Origin: an uncultured Acidobacteriota bacterium
Lineage (GTDB): Bacteria; Acidobacteriota; Vicinamibacteria; Vicinamibacterales; UBA2999
Length of the DNA: 35,888 nt
Reading direction: 5' to 3'
Assembly (NCBI GenBank): GCA_902826065.1
Contig: CADEDM010000030.1
Location: forward strand, 1 to 35,888
The notes below the pieces were generated by a model, which searched no databases, had not been told where the DNA came from, and worked only from the letters and a program-made list of their open reading frames with translations. The translations under genes and the position numbers were made by a program. Positions 23,769 through 32,353 of the stretch are shown here, piece after piece (the stretch's first letter is position 1; the number at the start of each line of letters is the position of its first letter).

Positions 23769-23864
23769 CGTCAGTCAGCGGAGGCCGTGATCCAAACGCG
23801 CCTGGCAGCAGAGCCAGACTTGCACCAGGGCCTGCCAGCGTCCCAAACACTCAGGAGATTCCAC

Positions 23865-24896
23865 ATGTCACTGCCGTGGGCCCGCGTGGCCCCTTCGTTC
23901 GTTCTCTGCTCGGCGATCGCTGCCGGCGTCGCGTCCGCCCAGCCCGCGCCCGCAGGCCCGCAGCCCTACGCGGTCGGCAACCCGGTGGGCATGCCCACCA
24001 CCGCCACCGCGGGCAGCACGTTCGCACCGGTGTCGGCGAACGTGAAGATGTTCGGCGCGCTGTACTCGGCCGAAAGCTGCTCCTACGACCCGGTCCGCAA
24101 CCTGATCGTGGCGCCGAGCCGCGGTGTCGCCCAGAACGTCCAGACCAACAACGCCTGGGTCTCGTTCATCAACCACGACGGCTCGGTGCACACGCCGCGC
24201 TGGATCGGCTGGCAGAATCCTGGCCCGCAGCGTGACACCAGCCAGCCGCCGCTCGTGCTCAACGAGCCGCTCGGCAGCGACATCGAGGGCGGCATCCTCT
24301 ACCTCGCCGATCGCGATGGCGGCACCAACCCGCAGGATCCGTCGGTGTCGGTGATCCGCAAGTTCGACATGAAGACCGGCGCCCCCGCAGGCGAGATGAA
24401 GACGCCCGGCTCCACCGGCTTCAACGACATCGAGGTCGCGGCCGACGGCACCATCTACGCCACGCAGACCGGCGGCGGCGAAGGCGGCTTCGGACAGCTG
24501 TGGAAGGTCACGAAGGACGGCACGTCGACGCTGTGGATGCAGGGCGCGCCGCTGCGTCAGCCCAACGGCATCGCCATCGACCCGAAGGGCAACGTCGTGG
24601 TCGTGATGATCGGCAACAACGAGGTGCTGACCTTCTCGCCCGACGGCAAGCTGCTCACCACCGAGACCGCGGTGCAGCCCGGCAACGACGGCCTGGTCAT
24701 CATGGCCGACGGCACCAAGTACGTCAGCAGCGTGATGCAGGGCGGCGTGTCGCGGATCCGGCCCGGCCAGAAGGCCGAGCTGATCGCGCAGAACATCCCG
24801 AGCGCGGCGTCGATGTGCTACGACGCGGCCGCCAATCAGCTGGTCATCCCGATGAACGCCAACAACGGGCTGGCGTTCGTGCCCCTCGGCAAGTAG
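23865..24896 (+). CDS. Exported SMP-30/gluconolactonase-like beta-propeller protein
   Basis: 343 residues with signal peptide (about 1-25, cleavage at ASAQP). Propeller repeats: GFNDIEVAADGTIYATQTG, QPNGIAIDPKGNVVVVMIGNNEVLTFSPDGKLL and GNDGLVIMADGTKYVSSVMQGGVSRI. These match SMP-30/NHL-type blades, and the N-D (FNDIEV), N-G (QPNGIA) and N-D-G (GNDGLV) turns resemble the Ca ligands of gluconolactonases. If so, it may hydrolyse the lactone made by the PQQ aldose dehydrogenase two genes upstream. A non-enzymatic propeller is also possible. AGGAG lies 8 nt before the ATG at 23865, which decides the start and opens the signal peptide directly. Confidence 0.75.
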   Translation: MSLPWARVAPSFVLCSAIAAGVASAQPAPAGPQPYAVGNPVGMPTTATAGSTFAPVSANVKMFGALYSAESCSYDPVRNLIVAPSRGVAQNVQTNNAWVSFINHDGSVHTPRWIGWQNPGPQRDTSQPPLVLNEPLGSDIEGGILYLADRDGGTNPQDPSVSVIRKFDMKTGAPAGEMKTPGSTGFNDIEVAADGTIYATQTGGGEGGFGQLWKVTKDGTSTLWMQGAPLRQPNGIAIDPKGNVVVVMIGNNEVLTFSPDGKLLTTETAVQPGNDGLVIMADGTKYVSSVMQGGVSRIRPGQKAELIAQNIPSAASMCYDAAANQLVIPMNANNGLAFVPLGK

Positions 24897-24927
24897 ATCG
24901 CGCTGCCGCGGATCGTCGGCGTGCGGT

Positions 24928-27900
24928 TCAGAAGATGACCTTCACCGCGAGCTGGACGATCCGCGGGTCGAGTGCCGAGGTGATGGTGCCGAAGCTCGCG
25001 GCGCCGAGCTGAGCGGCCGGCGCGTTGAAGTTGGCGGTGTTGAGCAGGTTGAACGCCTCGACCCGCAGCTCCAGCAGGCGCGAGCCGCCGAACGGCACCA
25101 GGCGCGACAACGCCACGTCGACGTTGCGATACGTCGGACCGCGCACCGGATTGCGCGACGCCGTCCCGATCGAGAACTGGTTGGCGGTGGCGAACGCCGC
25201 GGTGTTGAACCAGCGCGCCGGCGACTGCTCGTCCGCGGGCAGCTCGGGATCGCCGACCAGGTTCGGGCGCTGCGTCGTGAAGCCGGCGTAGCCGAGCGAG
25301 TTCGCCTGCGTCACCGCGACCGGCACGCCCGATTGCAGCGACACCACCGTGGCGACGCTCCAGTCGTTGACGAGCGCGCCGAGGATGCCGCCCGGCTGGA
25401 ACGCGCGGCCGTGGCCGACCGGCACGTCCCACACGATCGACGACGCGAAATAGTGCGGGATGTCGCCGGTGGAGTAGTCGTAGTCTCGAGCCAGGTTGCT
25501 GCTGTCGGCGACCGCGGCGTTGGTGAGCGGCCCGGTCAGGATCGACGCGTCGAACACCGACGACGCCGTGTCCTTCAGCCGCGACCGCGTGTACGCCGCC
25601 GTGTAGGTGAGACCCTTCGACAGGCGCTGGCGGATGCTGAGCGCCACGCCCTGGTAGTTGCTGACGCCGACATTGTTCCGGTAGAAGCTCACCGCCGTGT
25701 ACTGGGGGTAGGGCTTCAGGAGCTGCGCCACCGTGATCGTCGGGTCGCCGATCGACGACGACCGCGGCACGATGCCGAAGTAGGGATTCGGCACTCGGGT
25801 GAGGAGCTGCGCGCCGAGCTGCAGCTGTTCCTGACTGAGCTGGTTGACGTTGCTGTCGGGGATGCCGACGTGCGTGATCTTCGAGCCGATGTACGACAGC
25901 TCGATGGCGGTGTTGGCGCCGATCTCCCGCTGCAGCGACGCGTTCCACTGCTGCGCATAGCCCGAACCCAGCGTGTCGTCCACGGTGAAGACGCCCTGGC
26001 CGAGACCGGCGGTGGCCGACGGCGTCACCGGCGCGACGTTCGGGCCGCGCGACAGCACGAACGCCGGCGCGATGTTGTCCAGCGTGCGCTGCGTGACCTC
26101 CTGCAGGAAGGGAAACGTCGGCGTCGTGAACGGCGTGGTGATGCCGGCCATCTCGATCCACACCATCCCGTAGCCGGCGCTGGCCACGGTCTTGTCGGTG
26201 ATGCGGTAGACAGCGCCGAGGCGCGGGCCGAAGTTGGTCTTCTGCAGCGGCCGCACCGGCTTCGTGCCCGGGTAGTCGAGCTGCCGGGTCTGCAGGTTGA
26301 ACACCGCCGTCTGGCCGTTCTTCTCGGTGGACGGGAAGTTCAGCGTGTAGCGGAGGCCGGGATTGATGGTGAGGCGGTCGGACACGCGCCAGTCGTCCTG
26401 GATGAAGTACTCCTGGAACCGGGCCCGCTCCTGGATCTCGTTCGACTGGAAGTCGATGGCGAAGGTCTGCACCTGGCCGAGCAGGAAGCTGGCAAAGCCA
26501 TTGCCGGTGCCGGTGACGCCGGGCAGGTCGCTGCCCACGGTACCAAAGGTGAACGACCCGGTCGGCCGCGGCGGCTGGATCACGTCGAGCCGTTCCCAGC
26601 GCCAGTCGAAGCCCGCCTTCACGGTGTGCCGTCCCTTGAGCCAGGTCAGCGAGTCGCTGACCTGGGTGACGCCGGTGCTGAAGTTCGACGCCGCGCTCAT
26701 CGGTGAGCCGAGCTGCTGGTAGCCGTTCACCACGAACGTGGGAATGGTGTTGGGGAAGTAGCTGCTGGTCGGGATGCCCGGGATGTTCAGCGTGGCGCCC
26801 GCCAGCCCCGTCAGCCGCGCCGCTTCACGCTCGACGCGGCGGCGGGTCTCGCCAATCCGCAGCTCGTTCAGCAGCGTGCTCGAGAACGTGTGCCGGTAGT
26901 TCGAGGCGAACGACCACGAGCGGGTCGACTGCGGCCCGACCGCGACGCTGCCGGCCGGAATGGTGCCGCCGCCGTCGGGGAGCGCGGTGACCGGCTCGGA
27001 GCGATCGCGGAAGTGCGTCAGCCGCGCGAACACCTGATCGCCGGCCCCGAACTTGTGATCGATGCGGATGTCGCCCTGGTCCTGGTCGACGACCTCGTCG
27101 CCGGTGCGGGTGTAGTTGTTCGCCGTCCCCGCCGACGTCGGCGCCGGGTAGCGCTCAAGCAACGCCAGCGCCACGGGGTCCATCGCGCTGCGCGGAATGC
27201 TGTTGCCGGCAAAGGGCGAGCGCGTCGAGCCGGCGGTCGTGGACGGATCGTAGATGACCGGCACGCGGCCGGCGATGGCCTCGGTGAAGATGCCCTGGCG
27301 CTGCAGCGCCGTGGGCACCGTCGAAGTGACCGTGCGCGCGATGCGCTGGCGCTGCCCCTGGTAGTCGACGAAGAAGAAGGTGCGGTCGCGCGCCACCGGG
27401 CCGCCGAGCATGCCGCCGAACTGGTTGCGCCGGTACTCCGGCGTCGACAGGTTCGCCGTCTGGAAGTAGTTCCTGGCGTTCAGCCCCTCGTGGCGGAAGA
27501 ACTCCCATCCGGCGCCCTGGAAGCGGTTGCTCCCTGCCTTGGTCGTGAGGTTGACGACGCCGCCGTTGAAGCGGCCGAACTCCGCCGCCGGGCTGTTGCT
27601 TTCGATCTTGAATTCCTGGATGGCGTCGACGATCGGGTAGTAGGCCACCTGGCCCGGCTCCGGCTGCAGCACCGAGATGCCATCGAAAAGGTACTCGTTG
27701 GTGCGCGGCCGCCCGCCGTTGATGCGCGGCAGGACCGAGTTGGGCGGCAGCGCCACGCCAGGCGCGATGCCGGCGAGCAGGATGAAGAGGCGGCCGTTCA
27801 AGGGCAGTTGCACGACCTGTTCGTGCTCCACCACCGTGCCCAGGCTCGCCGTCGTGGCCCGGATCACCGGGGCGTCGGCGACCACGGTGACCTGCTCCTG

Positions 27901-28251
27901 CACGTCACCGACGATCAGGTCGATGTCGATGCGCGCCTTCTCACCGGTCGAGAGACGGACGCCTTCGCGCCGCACCGCCTTGAACCCCGCCAGGGCCACG
28001 TCGAGTCGATAGTCGCCCGGCGCGAGGCTCGGCACCACGTACAGGCCGTCGCCGGTGGACACGACGACGCGCTGCAGGTTGGTGCCCGTATCGGTGACGG
28101 TGATGGTTGCCCCGGGGATCGCGTCGCCGGCCGGGTCGCGTACGAGACCCGTGAGTTCAGCGGCGGCCGTCTGGGCATGAACGGGGGACAGTCCGGCTCC
28201 GACCACCAATCCGGCAGCGAGGCACCACGAGCGCAATTGAGCGAGAGGCAT
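24928..28251 (-). CDS. Oar-like TonB-dependent receptor with carboxypeptidase-regulatory domain
   Basis: 1107 residues. Signal peptide (MPLAQLRSWCLAAGLVVGAG, cleavage near VHAQ). A carboxypeptidase-regulatory-like beta domain at about 31-115 (LTGLVRDPAGDAIPGATITVTDTGTNLQRVVVSTGDGLYVVPSLAPGDYRLDVALAGFK) comes before the plug (about 120-235: VVQLPLNGRLFILL, NGGRPRTNEYLFDGISV, VDAIQEFKIESNSPAAEFGRFNGGVVNLTTKAGSNRFQG). The rest is a 22-strand barrel ending in an aromatic/hydrophobic strand (VQLAVKVIF). These Oar-like receptors are multiplied in Acidobacteria and import glycans or peptides. No SusD partner is adjacent. It converges on the SMP-30-like gene. A promoter and an inverted repeat lie upstream (28263-28316). 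Confidence 0.93.
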   Translation of the reverse strand: MPLAQLRSWCLAAGLVVGAGLSPVHAQTAAAELTGLVRDPAGDAIPGATITVTDTGTNLQRVVVSTGDGLYVVPSLAPGDYRLDVALAGFKAVRREGVRLSTGEKARIDIDLIVGDVQEQVTVVADAPVIRATTASLGTVVEHEQVVQLPLNGRLFILLAGIAPGVALPPNSVLPRINGGRPRTNEYLFDGISVLQPEPGQVAYYPIVDAIQEFKIESNSPAAEFGRFNGGVVNLTTKAGSNRFQGAGWEFFRHEGLNARNYFQTANLSTPEYRRNQFGGMLGGPVARDRTFFFVDYQGQRQRIARTVTSTVPTALQRQGIFTEAIAGRVPVIYDPSTTAGSTRSPFAGNSIPRSAMDPVALALLERYPAPTSAGTANNYTRTGDEVVDQDQGDIRIDHKFGAGDQVFARLTHFRDRSEPVTALPDGGGTIPAGSVAVGPQSTRSWSFASNYRHTFSSTLLNELRIGETRRRVEREAARLTGLAGATLNIPGIPTSSYFPNTIPTFVVNGYQQLGSPMSAASNFSTGVTQVSDSLTWLKGRHTVKAGFDWRWERLDVIQPPRPTGSFTFGTVGSDLPGVTGTGNGFASFLLGQVQTFAIDFQSNEIQERARFQEYFIQDDWRVSDRLTINPGLRYTLNFPSTEKNGQTAVFNLQTRQLDYPGTKPVRPLQKTNFGPRLGAVYRITDKTVASAGYGMVWIEMAGITTPFTTPTFPFLQEVTQRTLDNIAPAFVLSRGPNVAPVTPSATAGLGQGVFTVDDTLGSGYAQQWNASLQREIGANTAIELSYIGSKITHVGIPDSNVNQLSQEQLQLGAQLLTRVPNPYFGIVPRSSSIGDPTITVAQLLKPYPQYTAVSFYRNNVGVSNYQGVALSIRQRLSKGLTYTAAYTRSRLKDTASSVFDASILTGPLTNAAVADSSNLARDYDYSTGDIPHYFASSIVWDVPVGHGRAFQPGGILGALVNDWSVATVVSLQSGVPVAVTQANSLGYAGFTTQRPNLVGDPELPADEQSPARWFNTAAFATANQFSIGTASRNPVRGPTYRNVDVALSRLVPFGGSRLLELRVEAFNLLNTANFNAPAAQLGAASFGTITSALDPRIVQLAVKVIF

Positions 28252-28262
28252 GGAAGAGGAGC

Positions 28263-28316
28263 ATGCTAGACCGAATCGAACATAAAACAAAGTCGACTCT
28301 AATCGGTCTAAGTCGA
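28263..28316 (-). promoter_or_regulatory. Promoter and inverted-repeat operator of the Oar-like receptor
   Basis: TTGTTT (28290-28285), 16 bp, TAGCAT (28268-28263), which ends 11 nt before the ATG. Immediately upstream lies TCGACT (28293-28298), 12 bp, AGTCGA (28311-28316): a 6+6 inverted repeat placed for a repressor or activator next to the -35. TCGA occurs at 28276, 28293 and 28313. Confidence 0.55.
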
Positions 28317-28355
28317 ATTCAAGAGTAGCGGCGCCGGCGCGCCTCACAAGGCGGA

Positions 28356-29513
28356 TCAGCGCGCCGGCCAGGGGTCGGCGAAGCGCGGGTCGTGCAGGAG
28401 CGCCGTATCGGTCAGCGACTCGAGAAACGCCTTCAGGTCGGCGCGCTGGCCCGGCGTCAGCTGGAAGCCGCGCACGCCGTCGTCCTTGTTCGGGTTGTCG
28501 TGGCCCACGCCGCGGTCGGGTCCGGCGGCGATGCTGCGGCCGCCGGCCGAGTAGTGGTCGATGACGCCATCGAGCGTGGCGATGCTGCCGTCGTGCATGT
28601 ACGGCGCGGTCACCGCGATGTTGCGCAGCGACGGCGCCTTGAAGCGGCCCACGTCGGCGGCGCGGCCGGTCAGCGCATGCACGCCGGTGTCGCGCGCGGG
28701 ATACGACACGGCGCCGGGCAGATTGTAGAGGCCGGTGTTGTGGAACGACGGCAACCGCGACGGCCGGGCCGTCCCCATCGGTGGCGCGGCGCCCATCGCG
28801 TCCGAGAAGTGGACGCCGCCATGGCAGGTGAAGCACGAGAGCGGACGGGAGTGGAACAGCATCTCACCGCGCTTTGCGGCGTCGGAAATCGCCGTCTCGT
28901 CACGCTCGAAGTGATAGCGATCGTAGGGCGATCGCATCGACACGATCGATCGTTCGAACGCCGCCAGCGCCCGGGTCACGTGCGACGACGTCAGCCGCGG
29001 TGCGTCCGGAAACGCCGCCGGAACCAGGCGCGCGTAGGTCGCGTCGCCGGTGAGCCGATCGAGCCAGCGGTCGTCGCCCGCCGTGAGCCCGAGCTCCACC
29101 GGTGCGGTGCCGTACATCGGCACGAGCGCCTGCGCTTCGAGCGTGGTGAGCGTCGGGTGCGCCCACGTCAGGGTCTCGGCATAGGCGACGTTCACCAGGC
29201 TCATCGCGTTGCGCGCGTGGACCTGGCCCGTCGATCCGATACCCTGCGGGCGGCCGTCCGTGAAGGCGCGCGATTGCTGGTGACAGGTGGCGCACGACTG
29301 CGTGCCGTTCGCCGACATCCGCGTGTCGTAGAAGAGATGCCGGCCCAGGTCGACGACCTCGGGCGACATCGGGGCGTCGGACGGCACGTTCGGCGCCCGC
29401 ACGCCAGCCGGCAGATCCCACACCCACGCCGGCGCGGCCGACGACACCACGCCCGCGCCCAGCCCGCAGGCCAGCGCGAACGCCGACGCCGTGGCCAGCG
29501 CCCGCATCGCCAT
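28356..29513 (-). CDS. Periplasmic di-heme protein, MbnH/MauG-like
   Basis: 385 residues with a signal peptide. Two c-haem sites: C74-A-T-C77-H78 and C227-F-T-C230-H231. Text around the first (SCATCHQQSRAFTDGRPQGIGSTGQVHARNAMSLVNVAYAETLTWAHPTL, 73-122) matches the MbnH branch of the bacterial di-haem peroxidase/MauG superfamily better than classic cytochrome c peroxidase. FKAPSLRNIAVTAPYMHDGS (291-310) is the superfamily's C-terminal signature. MbnH enzymes oxidise Trp of the copper protein MbnP to kynurenine; no MbnP gene is seen here, so the substrate is open. Its ATG overlaps the TGA of the preceding gene by one base (TGATG); a GTG one codon earlier is possible. Confidence 0.8.
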   Translation of the reverse strand: MAMRALATASAFALACGLGAGVVSSAAPAWVWDLPAGVRAPNVPSDAPMSPEVVDLGRHLFYDTRMSANGTQSCATCHQQSRAFTDGRPQGIGSTGQVHARNAMSLVNVAYAETLTWAHPTLTTLEAQALVPMYGTAPVELGLTAGDDRWLDRLTGDATYARLVPAAFPDAPRLTSSHVTRALAAFERSIVSMRSPYDRYHFERDETAISDAAKRGEMLFHSRPLSCFTCHGGVHFSDAMGAAPPMGTARPSRLPSFHNTGLYNLPGAVSYPARDTGVHALTGRAADVGRFKAPSLRNIAVTAPYMHDGSIATLDGVIDHYSAGGRSIAAGPDRGVGHDNPNKDDGVRGFQLTPGQRADLKAFLESLTDTALLHDPRFADPWPAR

Positions 29514-30052
29514 CACTTCGGGACGCGCACGACCTCGAGCCGGTTCAGCAGTCGCACCGACCGCGCGCCGCGCGTGTCGCGCGGAGCCACGAGCCGCCAG
29601 GGCCCCTGGTACGAGAACAGCGGCTTGCCGTCGACGGTGTCGGCGATGATGACGTCGTTCGGCACGAAGCCGTTGTCGACTTCAGCCATCGAGTAGACGG
29701 CGCGGTAGCCGTCGGCGGCGTGCGCCACGACGTAGCTCGCGACGGCGTCGCCGCGCAGCGCCGGGCCGACGGGAGCCCCGGCGCGCTGCAGCACCTCGCC
29801 CACGAGGACGCCCTCGTAGGTCACGGTGCGCCCCTCGTCCTGCACCTGGACCTTGGTGCGCGGCATCGCCTTGAGGTCGGCCGGCGAGAGCGTCAGCGGC
29901 GTCTTCACCGCGCCGCCGATCGCCAGCGACGTGGGCGCGGCCACGTCGGGCACCGCGGGCTTCTGCGTGGCGCCCTGGCCGGCCTGCGCGATGATGGCAC
30001 CGCCCAGCAGGGCGGCGAGCGCGAGCGTCGTGACGAATGGACGTCGGGTCAT
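29513..30052 (-). CDS. Exported SUOX-fold (molybdopterin-domain-like) protein without cysteine
   Basis: 179 residues. N-terminal signal with RR (MTRRPFVTTLALAALLGGAIIAQAG). The mature part resembles the small oxidoreductase molybdopterin-binding fold: LTLSPADLKAMPRTKVQV, VTYEGVLVGEVLQRAGAP, ADGYRAVYSMAEVDN, and GPWRLVAPRDTRGARSVRLLNRLEVV. Sulfite-oxidase-type enzymes hold molybdenum through a Cys, yet I find no Cys anywhere in this protein, so it probably does not bind the cofactor that way. It may serve as a binding or chaperone domain. It lies 20 nt after the TonB receptor gene and overlaps the di-haem gene, so all three are probably co-transcribed. Confidence 0.78.
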   Translation of the reverse strand: MTRRPFVTTLALAALLGGAIIAQAGQGATQKPAVPDVAAPTSLAIGGAVKTPLTLSPADLKAMPRTKVQVQDEGRTVTYEGVLVGEVLQRAGAPVGPALRGDAVASYVVAHAADGYRAVYSMAEVDNGFVPNDVIIADTVDGKPLFSYQGPWRLVAPRDTRGARSVRLLNRLEVVRVPK

Positions 30053-30072
30053 GTCCGGTGCTTCCGAGGAAC

Positions 30073-32166
30073 TCAGAGGCCGATGCGGGTCTTGACGAAG
30101 AACGTGCGCCCCGGCTGGGGCAGGCCCCAGGCCAGAGCATAGTCGTCATCGAGCAGGTTGCGGCCCCCCACCATGACCTCCACGCCGCCCGGGAACTGGT
30201 ACGACGCCGACAGGTTCAGCAGCGTGTAAGCGCCGGTGCGGAGATAGGGGAACGACCCCGCCGGCACCGGATTGATGTCGCTCCAGCGGTCGCCGGCCAG
30301 GTCCAGGCTCGGGACGATCGACAGCCGCTGAATCGGCGTCCACACCGCTTGCAGGAACGCCTTGTGGGTGGGCGCGCCCACCGGACGCAGGTTGGGCTGT
30401 AGTGCGTCGGTGACCGTGCGGCGCAGGTAGGTGTAGTTGCCGCCGACCTGCAGCGTCGAGGCGACGGTCAGATCGACGCTGCCCTCGACGCCGTAGAACT
30501 CGCCGTCGCCGACGTTCTGCGTCTGCGTCGTCGTGTCAGGCAGCACCACGGTCTGAATCAGATCGCGGATGTCGCTGTAGAACACCGCACCTTCGAGGCG
30601 CGCCCGTCCGCCGAACGCTCCCTTCCAGCCCAGTTCGACGTTCGTCGCGCGTTCCGCCCCAAGGTCCGGATTGGGCGTCGCCGAGCCGAAGCGCGTCGAG
30701 TAGAGCTCGAAGATCACCGGGAAGCGCGCCCGGTTGGAGACGCTCGCGTGCACCTGCGCCGACGGCGTGTAGTGCCAGATGGCCGCGCCCTGCCAGTTGA
30801 ACGAGTCCGATCCGCCTTTCGGGTACTCGAACACGCCGCGCGCGGCGTTGAACTCCTCCGCCCTGGTGATCTCGTAGCGCTCGTAGCTCGCGCCGACCAC
30901 GAAATCCACGGTGGCTGACGCGTGGATGGTGTCCTCCAGCGCCGTCGACCACGTGTACTGCTCCTGCGTCTGCAGCGGCTCGGTGTTGGCCAACGTCGGA
31001 TTGTCGGGCCGGTTGAAGTTCTGCTCGGTGTGCTCGTCGCGGCGGTAGTGCAGGGCCGCCTTCACGTCGCCGGCGCGGGTGCGCGTGGCGCCGACTTCGA
31101 TCGTGCCGCCGGCGGCGTTGTCGTCGTAGGGACTGAAGAACCGGCCGTTGGCGGCGCGAGCCGTGTAGTTGATGTCGTCGTAGGCGTCGAGCCCGTTCTT
31201 GAAGGTGTTGTAGTAGAGGATGCTCTTCATGTACGCCGTGCCGCCGAGGTTGGTGCGCGACAGGAACGACAGGTTCTGGATGTCCCAGTACGGCCAGCGC
31301 CAGAAGCTGTTGGCCGGCACCGGCGGGTTGTTGAAGACGTTGAGCGGCGCGCCCTTCTCGCCTTCCTGGCGCGTGTAGTTGAGGGTGTATTCATCGGTGC
31401 CGTTCGGCGTCAGTCCGACCTTGGCGTTGACGCGCCAATCGCGGCTGTCTGAGCCGAGGCGGCGTCCGGCCGGCTGCAGCGAGCGCGCCGCCGGCGTGTA
31501 GTCGTTCGACAGCGTCCAGAAGTCGCGATCCGAGACGTTCACGCTGCCCTGCGCGTAGTACTTCGCCTGCCGCGTCCCGGCCATCCCCCACGCGCTCCAC
31601 GCCTCGCGGTCGTCGCGCCCGCCCAGCCACACGCTGCCTTCGGCTTCGAAGGGCTTCACGGGCTTCCGCGTCACGAGGTTGATGGCGCCGCCCATGGCGC
31701 CAGGGCCGTCGATGACGGAGGCATAGCCTTTCTGCACCTGCACGGCGGCGATGTCGGCGGTGAGGAAGCGGGCGAAGTCGAGCCGGTTGTCGGCCGGCAG
31801 GTAGATGCGCACGCCGTCCATCATCAGCGGCACCTGCCAGCGGCCGAAGCCGCGCACGAAGATGTCGCTCTCGTTGCGCCGGCCGTTGCCGTCGAGCGTG
31901 CTGGCGACGCCGGGAATCAGGTTGACCGCCTGATCGAGCGACTGACGGTCATAGCGCCAGATCGATTCGCTGGTCAGGACCGATCCGCCCACGCCGGGCG
32001 TGCCGGGTGCGGTGCCGACGACCTCGATCTCGCCGAGGTCGAAGATCATGCCCCGCGGGTCGGGCGCCGGCGGTGGAGCCGCCGCGGGCTGCTGTGCGCG
32101 GGCCTCCGCTGCCCATGCGCCGATCATCACGATTGCGACCCAGGTCCCGACTCGACGCAGTTGCAC
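30073..32166 (-). CDS. TonB-dependent outer-membrane receptor
   Basis: 697 residues. Signal peptide (GTWVAIVMIGAWAAEARAQ, about 8-26). A TonB box-like stretch IFDLGEIEVVGTAPG (about 40-54) is followed by the plug (about 55-165: SLDQAVNLIPGVASTLDGNGRRNESDIFVRGFGRWQVPLMMDGVRIY; VQVQKGYASVIDGPGAMGGAINLVTRKP) and a barrel whose last strand ends TFFVKTRIGL. It has the size of a siderophore/metal receptor, without an N-terminal regulatory domain. I chose GTG 32166 because GAGGAG precedes it by 7 nt and a signal peptide follows; upstream in-frame starts have neither. The co-transcribed periplasmic SUOX-like and di-haem genes suggest a metal or metal-chelate substrate, perhaps copper (inference). Confidence 0.9.
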   Translation of the reverse strand: MQLRRVGTWVAIVMIGAWAAEARAQQPAAAPPPAPDPRGMIFDLGEIEVVGTAPGTPGVGGSVLTSESIWRYDRQSLDQAVNLIPGVASTLDGNGRRNESDIFVRGFGRWQVPLMMDGVRIYLPADNRLDFARFLTADIAAVQVQKGYASVIDGPGAMGGAINLVTRKPVKPFEAEGSVWLGGRDDREAWSAWGMAGTRQAKYYAQGSVNVSDRDFWTLSNDYTPAARSLQPAGRRLGSDSRDWRVNAKVGLTPNGTDEYTLNYTRQEGEKGAPLNVFNNPPVPANSFWRWPYWDIQNLSFLSRTNLGGTAYMKSILYYNTFKNGLDAYDDINYTARAANGRFFSPYDDNAAGGTIEVGATRTRAGDVKAALHYRRDEHTEQNFNRPDNPTLANTEPLQTQEQYTWSTALEDTIHASATVDFVVGASYERYEITRAEEFNAARGVFEYPKGGSDSFNWQGAAIWHYTPSAQVHASVSNRARFPVIFELYSTRFGSATPNPDLGAERATNVELGWKGAFGGRARLEGAVFYSDIRDLIQTVVLPDTTTQTQNVGDGEFYGVEGSVDLTVASTLQVGGNYTYLRRTVTDALQPNLRPVGAPTHKAFLQAVWTPIQRLSIVPSLDLAGDRWSDINPVPAGSFPYLRTGAYTLLNLSASYQFPGGVEVMVGGRNLLDDDYALAWGLPQPGRTFFVKTRIGL

Positions 32167-32235
32167 GAACACTCCTCGACTGGCGCCCTTGGACGGCTGT
32201 TCGCCGCCGGGCACAAGTCCGGATCTGTAACGTAC

Positions 32236-32288
32236 CTTGTCGATTAAAGACAAGACGGATCGATAAATGAGACGCTTTGAGTCGATTC
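32236..32288 (-). promoter_or_regulatory. Regulatory region of the receptor/di-haem operon
   Basis: Contains the inverted repeat CTTGTC, 7 bp, GACAAG (32236-32254). It also holds three same-direction copies of a (G/A)TCGAT(T/A) element at 32239, 32259 and 32281, spaced 20 and 22 bp, about two helical turns. The region is unusually AT-rich. The -10/-35 are not clear. The 187 bp between the receptor gene and the sensor kinase gene hold nothing else I can recognise, and I see no known riboswitch fold. Confidence 0.45.
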
Positions 32289-32353
32289 ATGCTCGTGACC
32301 GAGCGGACGCGTGCGAGCAGGCGTGACGCAGGGACCTGGTGAGGCTTCGACGA

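Noticed and set aside
32167-32235. Structured leader or riboswitch before the TonB receptor
   Set aside because: A small hairpin (GGCGGC-GAACA-GCCGTC) is present, but I find no cobalamin, molybdenum-cofactor or other known riboswitch core.
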